Shown: positions 50,501 through 62,500 of the stretch, in pieces
Layout: each line of letters starts with the position of its first letter
Numbering within the stretch: position 1 is the stretch's first letter
Source of the DNA: Zerene cesonia
Taxonomy: Eukaryota > Arthropoda > Insecta > Lepidoptera > Pieridae
Length of the DNA stretch: 64,000 nt
Assembly: GCF_012273895.1 (NCBI RefSeq)
Contig: NC_052113.1
Location: 1,240,001 to 1,304,000, forward strand
Direction: 5' to 3'
Program-made: the position numbers and the translations under genes
The notes under the pieces: model-generated
Databases searched by the model: none
Told to the model about the DNA's origin: nothing
The model's input: the letters and a program-made list of their open reading frames with translations, nothing else

Positions 50501-53209
50501 TAATTTTAATTATCTGGTTACATGTATAGCCTTTTATATTTAACAGATCACCATCCCCAAGTGTTTTCAAAAAATATAGCCTACGAGTTTATATTCATCT
50601 ATCACCATAAAACAATTTATCATTGTCTGCCCAGTGGTTTATACTCAATTCATGCACATCATACAAACAGGCAAACAGATGAAAAAAGTCTATATCCATA
50701 TTGCAGCATAATTACTCTGATTTGGCCAATAATGTAATGGACAAAACCACAAAACAAATAAATGATCAATAAGTCAGCTTTTAAGTTAATAATATTGTAA
50801 TTATTGTATAAATGATAATATACTGTAATATGTATTTTAAATGCATAATAAATTATTCACATATTATATGCTCGTAAATACCATTATATGATATAATGCA
50901 GAATAATATGTAAAGGATGCATATATGTTATTTCATTATATATTACTGATATATCACTACCTAGTATAAAACAAAGTCGCTTTCCGCTGTCTGGTGAAGG
51001 TGTGAAGATTTATATTAATAGAATAAGGGGGGAGGAGGGAGGGGGATGCAAATAAGTTTTATTCCGTATTTAACGTCTGCGAAATCGCTGATAAAAGCTA
51101 GTTTTAATATAAACTAATCGCCAAATGCGTTTCTAAGCGGAAAACGAAAGAACGGCTCGGCGTATTTGACGTTTTTGGTTCTTATGAGAGAAAATACATA
51201 TTACGGGCAACGCCGGGGCGGACCGCTAGTTATTCCCATAATGATTAGCTAATACCATATTTAAAACAGTAATTGTAATAGTTATTAGTCGATAAATATT
51301 TCGATATTATCTTCAATTATAAGTAAAAAATCTTTATCTATCTATATTAATATTATAAAGAGGAAACTTTTGTGTTTTTGTATGTTTGTTACGTTTTCAC
51401 GCAGGACCACTGGATCGATTTCAAAAATTCTTTCACCGTTAGAAAGCTGCACCTTCACTCAGTTACATAGGCTATGTATGTAATTTCAGGTTAATTACAC
51501 TACTTATAACTCGGGAACGGCTAAATCGATTTTAGTGATTTTAGATTTTTCTCTACTGGGATTAGCAAAAATGCAATTTGAAATTGAAAAATTTACACAG
51601 TCGGAGCGGAGTCAGGCTCAGTTGATTTCCATTAAGGAAGGAGAGTCCTCAGATTTGAGACATTATTTCTCGAAATAAACCTTCTTCTTCATAAATGGCA
51701 ATCCCTCATCCTAAATAGAATATAGACATGTGTCATATAACTTAGTGTTACTATGAAATATTATACAGAATTTTTTTCTCGATTTGAATCTACGTTTGGG
51801 CGAATCAAAACTTTTTGGACGTGAACAAACATATTCATTATAGGACATTGGCAAAATAAAAATTTTGAATTTAAACGAGTGCATTTTTTCGTATTGCCAT
51901 GTTATATATCGTGCCATCAACGAGATGATTTATCGAGTTTAATGTGTTCCAGAGAGCGAAGTGCAGACGATGAACATCTGTATAGCCAGTATCACAGCTC
52001 TGATACTCGCCACGCTGTTCGTGTACTACCTCGTGTTGAAAGTGATCAGACGCTACTGGTGTAAGGAATATGTGCAAGGTGAATGACCGTTGATTTTCAA
52101 ATTTGCAATGTCTATTTGGCGCTTTGAGTAGGTTTAATTTGAAACCGACGACGTTAAGTGGGGGAGGTTCTGGTTTCTATTGTATTTATGGAGTATTTTT
52201 TTTTGTTTGTTTTGTGGATCGATAAGTTTGTGGGTGTTTGTGTGTTATCGTTTGGTCCCATTATAGAATTTAGAGTGATACCGCCAGGGACGTTGGTAAC
52301 TTTTTTTTATATAAAAGATACATGTTCTTACTTTTTGTATAAAAATGATTAAGATTCTTATTAAAACTCATTGTTTTTTTATAGATTTTCATTTAAATTA
52401 ATTAAGCAATTTATTTTATTAATTAGAAAGATGGTGTTGAATAATAGGTTTTAGTAATTACAATTTTTTAATTACTATGCAATTTTTTTTTTACAAATTA
52501 TTTCTTTGTACCTGTTGTGATGTATAATTAAAAAATGATTAAAAATGAACTGAAAAAATAAAATTGAATCAAAGAAGATTCAACGTGTGTTTTCGTATTT
52601 TCAGAAATCCCACCGCCAACGAAAGTGCTGATAATCTACCCGATGGCGAACAGACTGCACGCGGAGTGCGTCGCTTCCTTCGTAGCCTACCTTCGAGCTG
52701 AATACGGCTTCGATATCCTCTACGACGGCGATATCGCCACCACATCCCACGGAGACCCATACATGTGGGCCGAGGAATCCTTCAGACTGGCCTCACACGT
52801 TGTCTATATCGTTGGCCCAGCCGAAGACACAAACCTCTACAACAATATATATGACAAGCCGATCATAACAGCCCATAAAGACGTGGACACTCTGTTGCTG
52901 TCCCTGCTGCGAGCGTCCAAAACAACGCGACACAAGAAGGACGTTATGAATGTGTTCTTTGAACACTCGGACGGAGAGATTCCAATTGAAACGAGGCACG
53001 ATAAAGTGTTCTTCCTGCTCAAGGACTGGCAGAAGTTCATCGCTTACCTGTCGAGGAATTTATTGCCGAAGAAACAGATCTTGAGGACGGAGAGGGGCAA
53101 GTGCTTCTTGGACGATCTGTCGAGAGCGAAGAAACTGCTGAGCAACGGACGTGATCTTGTTATTAAATTTGATAAGAATTGCTTCGAGAAGAAAGCTGTG
53201 CTGTGTTGA
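44509..53209 (+). CDS. Interleukin-17-receptor-like single-pass receptor with SEFIR domain
   Basis: Coding exons: 44509-44625, 46003-46228, 47981-48313, 48795-49121, 51953-52078, 52605-53209 (TGA); phases agree, 577 residues. The first 20 residues form a signal peptide (LWIVFISFCLLHYVCC). The ectodomain (about 21-335) is cysteine- and Asn-glycosylation-rich (NNTK, NSSD, NNSH, NDTL, NYTV, NITF). A membrane segment is at about 341-363 (ICIASITALILATLFVYYLV), followed by a basic stop-transfer stretch (KVIRRYW). The cytoplasmic part begins KVLIIYPMANRLHAECVASF (from 383) and continues through EYGFDILYDGDIA, WAEESFRLASHVVYIVGP and SDGEIPIETRHDKVFFLLKD: this order of blocks fits a SEFIR fold as in IL-17 receptors, nematode ILCRs and Act1/CIKS. 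Inferred role: IL-17-type cytokine sensing through SEFIR-SEFIR contacts. The ligand is unknown. The tail after SEFIR is short, ending EKKAVLC. Confidence 0.85.
45154..45418 (-). repeat. GAT-tailed SINE copy in receptor intron 1
   Basis: From ATCATCATCAACCCATATAT through CACTGCTGGGACACAGGCCTC and GGCAGATGTCACATGTCGTCG to CCTCACCACTCAGCCACCACTGC. The tRNA-like head is at the right on the minus strand. Confidence 0.85.
47810..47872 (+). repeat. Possible SINE head fragment
   Basis: TGATTCAGTGGTTAGAGCC followed about 20 bases later by AGGGTTCGGGC looks like tRNA A and B boxes. No body recognised. Confidence 0.35.
48331..48530 (+). repeat. Non-autonomous Helitron (Lep1-like), near complete, in receptor intron 3
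   Basis: Begins TCCTACTATTATTATAAATG, has ACGCAAAAACCACTGAACCG and ATTGCAATGAAATTTGGTAC, and ends CGCGGGGCGCAGCTAG before TA: 5' TC, a GC-rich short hairpin and 3' CTAG. About 200 bases. A close match in the opposite orientation is at 61125-61328. It starts 17 bases after the exon 3 donor. Confidence 0.85.
49163..49465 (+). repeat. GAT-tailed SINE, fullest copy, in receptor intron 4
   Basis: Head GCAGTGGTGGCTCAACGG then TGAGAACCTCGG (A-box-like) and GTCGGGGTTAGAGACCGGG (B-box-like), body TAAAACGGTGAAGGAAAACA and ACATGTGACATCTGCCAACC, end AACATATAAGGGCTGATGAT. It begins about 40 bases after the exon 4 donor. This copy defines the orientation of the family in this window. Confidence 0.85.
49708..50032 (+). 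repeat. Family-A interspersed repeat, longest copy
   Basis: T-run, TATGTCATAGCGGGCAGCTG, GGTTCGCCTGATGGTAAGTG, ATCACCACCGCCCATAAACA, CGGGCCTCCGGCTCCCCCAC, GGTGCGAGCTGGCCCAATTC and GAAGCGTGCTCGACTCCCAC. About 325 bases, with no terminal inverted repeats or coding frame seen. The family is common in Lepidoptera as far as I recall; its formal class was not determined. Confidence 0.8.
50085..50300 (+). repeat. Repeat of the 'acaaagtcgc' type with (TATG)n microsatellite
   Basis: GTAGTATAGAACAAGGTCCCG followed by GTCTGTCTCTA, a TATG array of about eight units (50100-50130), then ATTTTGATGGGGTTTTTGG and TCAAGAGGAAGCTTTATCTG. Related copies: 50962-51232 and 59212-59365. Confidence 0.6.
50962..51232 (+). 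repeat. Helitron-type repeat ending in CTAG
   Basis: Starts TAGTATAAAACAAAGTCGCT then TTCCGCTGTCTGG and ends CAACGCCGGGGCGGACCGCTAG. The same start occurs at 59212 and, diverged, at 50085. Another Helitron fragment (core CAGGACCACTGGATCGATTTC) follows at 51340-51480. Confidence 0.6.
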
Positions 53210-54239
53210 AATGTGATTCGTGGTTTAGGTGCGGTGTTCAATGTTTTGGGGGTAGCAAGATGGTTTCTCTGGATGGACAGTGACATTGTCTGCATTGAAG
53301 ATTTTTCCAGATAAAATTACTTGATGGAATTTTTTCCCGTGTTATGTAATTTGTACTCTGCGGATTGTAATTTTGGTGGGTAACATGCAGTTATTACAAT
53401 TAAATATTTAAAGGATTACTTCGTGAAACTTGCATAATATTCTATAGTTATTATTTTGCAAAAATATTGGTATTCAAGGGTAGGGTAAGAAAATCTGAAG
53501 TAATATCTATATTTGGACGTGTTTTTCATTAAGATAAAACATGGCGTTTGAATTAATGAAACCTATTAAATACAGGACATTGGCAAAATTGTGGCAACGC
53601 AGTAGTGCCATAAATAAATCATTCAAATCGTTTGATAATAATATTTTTCAAATGTCGCATTTGCGTTTTGGTAAGCGCAGTATCTCATTGTAAATTAAGA
53701 ATATTATTAACTTTATTGTTGTTTGAAATTAGTTTTGGATATTTACTTGATGTTTGTTCATTAAACTCTTTATATAGATGCAATATAAATTATGTACATA
53801 GTTCGACATTGAAAATTCTATATTTGTTTGTATGTTGTATGAATAACAAGACTTGAAATATAAAAGCACTATTACAGAATTTGTGGATGGTACTTTGGTG
53901 AATGAGAAAACTATTTTAACCGACTCTGTAAGGGGGAGGGGTGGTTAATGTCGTCAATTTGTATATATTGCTTTAAAAATGATATTTAAATTAATATTAA
54001 CATTAAAATGAGGAGGATTTCCATTTCATGTTTTAAAAATTATTTGAAATTTGATTTCAATGACAATGACGATTGTCGCCTTTAAAAAACTGTATTATAT
54101 GATCTCATATTTAGTTAGATATGTTTAAACACATTATCATTAAAATTAGAAAGTCTTTTTGTAGTAATAAAAAAAAACCGCTTATTTCTAGATAAATATA
54201 TGTGAACATGTTAATTATACCAAAAAAACATTTTTATTC

Positions 54240-54405
54240 TGTTTTCGTCTGTCTATCAGTTTGTTCCGAATAATCTCTGAAACGGCTAGGCCGGTTTTGA
54301 CGGGACTTTCACGTCTATATACTATAAAATTTAGTAAGTATATTCGGTCTGAGAATAGGTTGTTAACTATTTTTAATACCCAAACTTACAGCTCAGCTGT
54401 ATTAA
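54240..54405 (+). repeat. Diverged Helitron fragment
   Basis: CTGAAACGGCTAGGCCGGTTT and CGGTCTGAGAATAGGTTG correspond to the core of 15943-16121; it ends near CAGCTCAGCTG, with CTAG changed. Confidence 0.5.
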
Positions 54406-57400
54406 TTATATATATTATATATACAAGAATCGTTTTTTTTTAATGGAAATTTACATTATATCTTCAATTTTAAAGTCAGGACTCGCGTGATAAAATGGAT
54501 CAAAGTACCGTCCGCAAATGAATCTCTGAGCGAGCACTGTAAGGACGTGTTGTTACTTTTTTGTCGTCCGTATCGCGATGTGCTTCTTCATACAAATTGA
54601 TTAATATAAATATATGTGTATATTTTGGTGGTTATTTATGAATGTTATCAGTGTATCGCACCCAGTATAGAGTGTAGTCGCATTGTATGGGAAATCAACG
54701 CGTGATGAAATCAAATTGTGAATTTTGATTTTATAGACGATTTATGGAAGGAAGGAAGGCAGGATAGTTGTTATCATCCATTCATAATGCAGATTTAATC
54801 AAATATGGTTGCATAATATTTATTATTAAATATTCCTTTTCAGTATTTTTTTTCTATTATTTTATCTTTGTATGTGTCTTTCTATTATTTTATCATCTAA
54901 CTAATTGAATCTTTCTGATTATCTTTTTTTCTTTTCCATTTTCAAACAAATTTTTTTCATACTTTCAAAGGAATATTACAGATGTTACGTAGATTTGTCA
55001 TTTTGACACTTATAAAAAAGTGTAAATTAGTTTTAGTATAAATTTCACAGAACTAGATTTTGAGTATAATTTCCCTTACGATGCGACTAATCTACTTAAT
55101 AAAGAACAAATTCTATTGTATATATTTTTTCATTAGTTGTGTAGGATTAATTTCTTGTTTAAATTTTAATACTATTCAAAGACGTTACGCTAAAATTGTT
55201 TTCAATTATTAATTGATAAGGTTTAAATTTTATTGTGTGTACCTAAAATTTCTAAAACCTCCGACGCCAGTACCTTGATCTTTTTCTTGTATAAGATTGG
55301 AAAATGTTATGCGGTTTATTCGTTGTGCCATAGATATAACATTTAAAAGAAAAAGTCTGTGAGCGTGCTATGACATATATTATAGCTTAGTAAATTTTCA
55401 CCTAAGCGGTGAAAAGTAGCCCATTTTACTTTTTGGCCACCTAACTATCTCCAGAAACAAAAATCATAAAGTCGTTGCGTCGCAAAAGAAGGTACAATTA
55501 TTGAAATTTTCAATTGCCGTATTTGACGTTAGAAATTCGAATGATACGGACGTTTCTAGAATGTTTTTGTCTACGGTCTGTATATTCGTAATGATTTTTT
55601 GACATTGCTAGAATGTTAAAAATTGTGTATAAATGCACATTCGTTTTTACTTGCTTTAAGAAAGACAGATAAAAATATGGGCGGAATTAACGTTTGTCCA
55701 GTTTACGTCGAATATTGAATAGAAATTACATATAATTATGTCATGGTACGACGCCGTTTATAAAAACGTGTTTATTGATTGGATTCTAAAATGTGATGTT
55801 AAATGTTTCTGACTGTTATAAAGATAATCGTATTTTGATGTAATTTCCAATAAGCCCTCTTCTCAAACCCAACTGTTACGTAAACGTGTTCTCTTGTTAT
55901 ACAGGACTTTTAAGCTCAATATATTATACTTGTGATGTATTTTTGTAATAAAGGTTATTAAAATAAATGTGTTTTATTTATAGTTTTCTCAAGTAGATTT
56001 TACTTAGCTTTGATTTCAATTGTATTCATTACAAAATAGTATTTGTTCGATCCGACTCTACTATTTCAAATAGACGTGTTGCCAACATTCGAAACTAATC
56101 CTTGATTGATGTGATGTTATTTTTGAAGAAACAAAAGCACCACAGACAAGGTACAAGTACTGACCTCACATTTTCTCGTCATCTCTAAGATTATATCGAA
56201 TAACGCCAACGAATAAAAAAATAGGTACCCTACAAGTCATCTAAATTTCGGCGAACACCGTGAGACCGACTAGACAGAATTACAATGATTTAAAAAATAG
56301 AACTAAACTTAATCACAGATTAAGTGCTAATCACTCAGTAATTTCTGAACTCTTCACTCAATTTCCGAGAAACAAATAAACCGTATGTGTAGTACCAGTA
56401 CTCGGTTGAATTCTTACTATTCAGAAATTTTACTTCCACGTTTGCGCAGGCCCGTAACGTCGTCACATTTCTATCAAAAGGTCCTAGGTCGAGTTGCAGT
56501 TTACTCAGATATAATGAAACTACAGCTTCAAGACAAGAATCATTGGTTTAATTATCACCCATAAACTATTCTACAGACATTAATTAATATCATAATTACT
56601 ATATTATAACAGTAACATTGGGAAGAATACAATATGGTATTTACAATATAATTCACAACAAAAATGGCTAGAAAATTATACATGGAAGCAAGAAGTGATT
56701 CACAGACAGTTTTATATTCAGTCCTCTTTGAATTGATTAATTAAATGCAATTTTCTTTATATCACTGCAATTAAAGTTGATAGTCTAAGAGCCCGTATAC
56801 GTTGACCATCACCCATCTGACAATCAGATCAGTTCTATTTTAAGTAAAACATTTTTTATTTATAGCTTGCCTCATAGAAAAGTCAGGGCTATCTTATATT
56901 TTCGACCTTATGTGGTCTCCTGTATTATGAACCATTTGGATGGATTAATATATAAACCACAAAATCCTATATTTGTACACCAGATAAATTCATTATTATT
57001 CATTACATCAATCGAATACATTCTTAGTATAAACCGCCTCCGGTAATCAGTAATCTAACTTATGTTATATTAATATACCATCTACATCCAATAAAATATA
57101 CCCCTTGTGCCTAACAAGCAGCTAACTTATTAGGAACTAAGTTAAAACAAAGTGGGATTTTACGAGCCATAGCGTTTTAATTATAATCAGGTAAATATTT
57201 TACATGTATGAATTAGAATAATTAATCTTTTGTGTTTATTGGAACAATCTGGTCTAAAGAGAATTTAAAATTTTATATTGGTAGTTCATACCAAACTAAA
57301 CAAACTTTTAAACGTTGAATTTAGATTAGAATTCTGGTTGATTCTGAATTGAATTAGAATTTTATTTTATTAAAACAACAATCATATATTTAGTAAATTC

Positions 57401-59211
57401 CTGATTCACATATTTAGTAAATTATAATAAAAAACACCATAACTAAAAATATTAACAATATACAAAGAACCTAAACATGAAATAAAAATAAAAACAATTT
57501 GTCTGACACGATACCCCATTTCATATTATTATTAAAACATTCAATATTAATTATGACAATTAAATGGAATCACAAAATGATGTGGCAATAACCAGCTTCA
57601 TTTTTATATCTGTCATAAAGCATAAAGCTGGCTATTCATGTAACATTAAAGGGAACTACAAGCGCTAAAATGTCGCACGCACACATACAATTAACGAATC
57701 ATCGGCCTCGGCCGGCTCTGTCGGTACACAGAGCCACACGCACACAAAAGCAATACACACGTAGGTTTTATGCTCAGAAATAAGAATACGCGATTTACTA
57801 AAAATTCTATTGGACTTTAAAAAAATTATTGCCCTACATTATGAATGAATTATGATCTTTAAAAGAAAGAAATTTAGTTTTAAGATTATTTTTCAAATGT
57901 TTTAAATTAGCAAATATGTACATAATGTTTTCATCACACTATCAAGTTTGCATATATTCTGAAGTATACAAATGTTTTTTTTAATGTGTATAATAAATTT
58001 GAAGACATTTTAAAAGACGATTTTAGATCATATAGTCCCAAGTCCTCAGGAAGCTCAGAACTAACCGGCTTTCGATTAATAATAACAATATTATTATGGC
58101 TATTGTTAAAACTTATTTAGATTTATTTATACATGCAGACATCACAGAAATGTATTTTAATTAAACGGTTAAATGCAATATTCTAATATGTACGCCGATA
58201 AAAATATACATTAAGTAATGTCTTTTAAAATTGAGCCTGATTCTTGATAATTTTGGCTAAGGTACATTGAGCATAATATGATGTAATTTAAAGGTGAATC
58301 GCTGACAAAAATTGAAGTTTTTTTTTAAATGAATAGACAATTTTTTGATAATATGGTCGATTTCAAATTAAGACTTTAATAATTTCAACATAAAAAATGC
58401 GATTGTTTGTCAGTATGTTCATTCTTTACACAATAGAGTGACGTGGTACAATGAATGAAAATGGGATGGATGGATGTTTGAAATGGTGTTATCCAAAGGG
58501 AATAATAGTAACATTTATGTCATAAATATTATACAAAAATATAATTTGCATTTTCGATTCCATATTATATCATCGTAATAAGAAAAGTACAACGACTCCT
58601 TTTTTTATAAAATTAATAGGTATTATTGGAGATTTTATTGCAGATAAATAATTTGTTATTTTAACATTATGAAGGTAAGGTAAAAATTGTGTGCGTACAT
58701 ATTAGAGGTAAAGTATACAATTCATTGTTTTTTTTTATTTGGCAAGCACTTGAATATCTTTAAAATATTAACGTTTTATACACTTCTAGTTCCTTACAAG
58801 TACATAAGCATGTCAGCAAGATTTTATAATTCACACAATTAATAGCAAAGTATTTAACACACATACAGCAATGCGAGAGAATAACATACAATCTTTGTCA
58901 CATTTTTTAAAATGAAAATTTAGAAAGTATTATCCGAGCCAAAAATCTTGAATGCTACATTTTTCGGCACGGATTATACACGAAGGTGAATTTTGAATTA
59001 ATTATTTCTCTACACATATAAAACCACATGGAAACTTACAATATTTGTTACACCACACTGTTAGCGTCTCATTATTGGTTGAGTGAAAGTGCAATATTGT
59101 CACACACACTAAAGTTTGTTTCTGTTTAACCTTATAGCGGTTGGGCTGTGTCGTTTTCTTCACGTACTGAAAAAAATAATAAATTTATTAGTAATTTTGT
59201 GACGTGTTATC

Positions 59212-59365
59212 ACTACAGTATAAAACAAAGTCGCCTGCCGCCGTCTGTGTGTCTATACGCTTATATCGTTAAATTTACGACATAGATTTTGACGGGCTTT
59301 TATAGATAGACAGATATAGATTAAATGATAGTGTTTCAAGAGGAAGGTTTATTTGTATAATTACA
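59212..59365 (+). repeat. Repeat fragment of the 'acaaagtcgc' type
   Basis: CAGTATAAAACAAAGTCGCC, TGCCGCCGTCTGTGTGTC, ATTTTGACGGGCTTTTATAG and TTCAAGAGGAAGGTTTATTTG match 50085-50300 and 50962 onwards. Confidence 0.6.
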
Positions 59366-59586
59366 TTCATAAATAGTGGAGAAATATGATTTTTTTTTAA
59401 GATTTCTAAAGTCCCATGAATTCAAAAATAGCAGGAAATCGTCACGGTATAGGGAAAGAGGTTTTACTTCGAATTAAAAAAGAAGCTAATAAAAAGGTTG
59501 GAACTATGAAAGTTTGTATTTGTATAAAAATTATATTGTGTAAACTATAGGTGCACATAATGTGCACTTGTGAAAGTGTGTAACGT

Positions 59587-62500
59587 TTACACGTACATGA
59601 TTTCCAAGCTGCTGTCGCTGTTCTTAGTGGCCTGCTCCCCCTCGCTGGAGTTGGACCCCCCGGACTCGGAGCGCTGCGACCTCGGCCGCTTCTTCTCCGC
59701 GGCCGGCTCGCTGGATGTCGCCTCCTGTGACTGGCGTTGCCACGCCGGGATCGATGGCGGCTCTGTACGCGTCTTTAGCGATGGAAATTGATTTCTGGAA
59801 ATATCATTTTTCACATCATTATTTTTACATTTAAATTAATCTCTGATGGTTGAGTGGATACGATCGGAGCACATTCATCTTACGATTTCGACTTTCAATC
59901 ATTGACGAAATATATTTTTTGCTTAAGTAACCGAGACAATACGGCCGTCACTGGTTGCCCAAATTGACTAGTTCTTATTGAAATAACCCGACATAAAAAA
60001 TAATTGCTATGACAGACTCACCTATTCAATAGAATGCCTTTAACAGACGCGATGTCGTCTTTGAGGTTGTCGAGTTGCGACCTGAGCGCGTTTTGCTGCA
60101 CCCCCGCTTGCAGCTCCCCCCGCAGCGATGTTATACTCGCGTTCATTATGTCGAGAGATTTCCGTAGCTCTTCTATGCATTCTGCTGTCGTTTTCCTCTT
60201 TGGTTGTTCGACGAACAGGAGTTGCCTGATGCAGTTCTGGAACGTTCGATCGTTACATGTATGTGTGTACTGTGTATGTATAAATATTAATGTTTACTAA
60301 GATTGTATTGTTCTTCTAGAATTTGAGATTTAATTTGTGGATCTAAATTGATACTGTTTATTACTAACTGTTCCGGTGCCCGGAAAGAAAGTTATTAAAA
60401 TTTTAAAGAGATGTCCTAGTCTAGGTAGAGACAAATACAACAAATGCCCCTTAGTAGAGTTATGGGGCAAATGATATACATTTTACTGATCGACTTTCTT
60501 CATGGACAAGTAGGCGATAAGCCTTCAGTGTCCAGTCAGACCTAGACATTTTCATTGTGAGTCTCCACCGGGCAATGAACCCAGGATTCCTCGGTTCTAC
60601 GGTCACGCCTTAACCGTTGTACGAAGGAAGTGGTCAACATTTTTAGAGTATTATATGTAGTAACTATTATTTTCTATACCCTATTTATTTTATCTTGAGG
60701 TGAATGTAGGCTGACAATCGACTTGACGATTTTAATCACATACTTGAGAAGGTCAGGTTGTGCACTCTCTTAGCATTGTTACATAGTTTCAAAATTGATA
60801 AGACAATTATTATAATTTATATGACGATATGGGAATATGGGACTAAGCAATTATAATTGTACCTACATATAACAGTTAGATAATAATATTATTTATATTC
60901 TATTGATCAATTTGAAATGTCAGTAGTAATATATATATTTTATTAATTTCAATTTCAATATTCAATTCACATTCAATTGTCGTTATAAATAAGAAATATT
61001 TATATAATTCGAATATATATATGTATCCTGCTATTTTTTTTTTGCATAAGATTGCCAGGCATTTGACTGCAATCCCACCTGATGGAAAGTAGAGATGAGA
61101 GTCTATATCTGAATATATAGTCTACTAGCTGCGCCCCGCGGTTTCACCTGCGTAAGTACGTTTCCCGTAGGAATATCGGGATGAAAAGTTGCCTATATGT
61201 TATTCCAGTTGTCCAGCTGTCTACGTACAAAATTTCATTGCAATCGGTTCAGTTGTTTTTGCGTGAAAGAGCAACAAATACACACACATCCTTGCAAACT
61301 TTCGCATTTATAATAATATTAAGTAGGATTAGTAGGATATTCTTATAATTTATTATAAGGTTTTTTTTTAATATGAATATGCACCATATCTGTTTAGCAC
61401 CTGTATTCAACATATTGCAATATGAAATAAAAACGCCCTAATGGGCAGTAGGTAAAGTGATAGTTATCTGATTTCCACGTATGTGCCGCCATTGTCCATT
61501 TCCTAGATCCGATTAGAATTGACACCAATTCCGACTTCAATAATTTCATTTGAGGTTATTTGATTAAGATCAGGTTTATAAATATCATTCATATTAATTG
61601 TCAACAACAAACAATTATTTCAATCCGTTTATCAAACCGTACGATCTTTATACAAACAAACATACAAACGTAAATATGTAAATATATTTGTAGTTAAAAT
61701 TTTATTATTAACAATAACTAAATAGGATTGATTAATCTCACAGCTATCTCATTGGAATCTTCCGATGCGAGATCTATTTTCCCCGAACGCGGAAATAATG
61801 GCCTTCGCGGAATGTTCTAGAAGCTTTATGAATGAGAAATCTTTTTAATATGTTTAATGTTGAAAAAAAATATTTATCAATTCAAATTATACACGTTATA
61901 AGAGATCACACGTACATAAAATGTAAAGATAAATCTTTAAGTCAACTCACATTAAATCGAATTAAATGATTAGCAAATGATGTTTAGTACATTCGCAAAA
62001 TCAAATATTCAAGTATCATTAATAATATACTGATAATAAATTTTATGCGTATGATAACTTTCGTTGCTAAGGGGAATATGGATGACCTGTGTATGCATTC
62101 TAACTTTTTATCAACGAACGTACAACGATTAATATCAATTTATATTAGATAGGCCAAAAAACATTTACGCATTTTTATAGCAAACCAGCTGACCCGATAT
62201 ATACGTTGTTGCCTTACAGTTATTCTTATGGGAATGATAAATAGATGTTGCACGATTCTCATGGTGCATTTACACCTACTACGATAACTGCTGTTCACAC
62301 ATTGGTCTTCCCTTTGATTACTCCCGAGTCCCGAAAAAAAGCCAGTCCACATAAATACTGCAAAGAGTGTGCACTGTTTACATACAAAATTTTATAAAAA
62401 TTAGTCAAAACAGCAGACCCATGTTTAGACTAGGTATAGCACATTGTAACACATTTACATAGAAAATGCTAAGAGATACATATAATACGATTTTAATAGA

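Larger units (their letters stand above)
53210..59586. other. Convergent spacer between the receptor and PEX14 stop codons
   Basis: About 6.4 kb, very AT-rich, with no supported gene. Candidate plus-strand poly(A) signals for the receptor are AATAAA at 55947-55952 and 55962-55967; nearer weaker ones exist, so 3' UTR length is uncertain. Diverged Helitron pieces lie at 54240-54405 and 59212-59365. A small palindrome GGCCTCGGCCGG lies near 57705. Confidence 0.5.
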
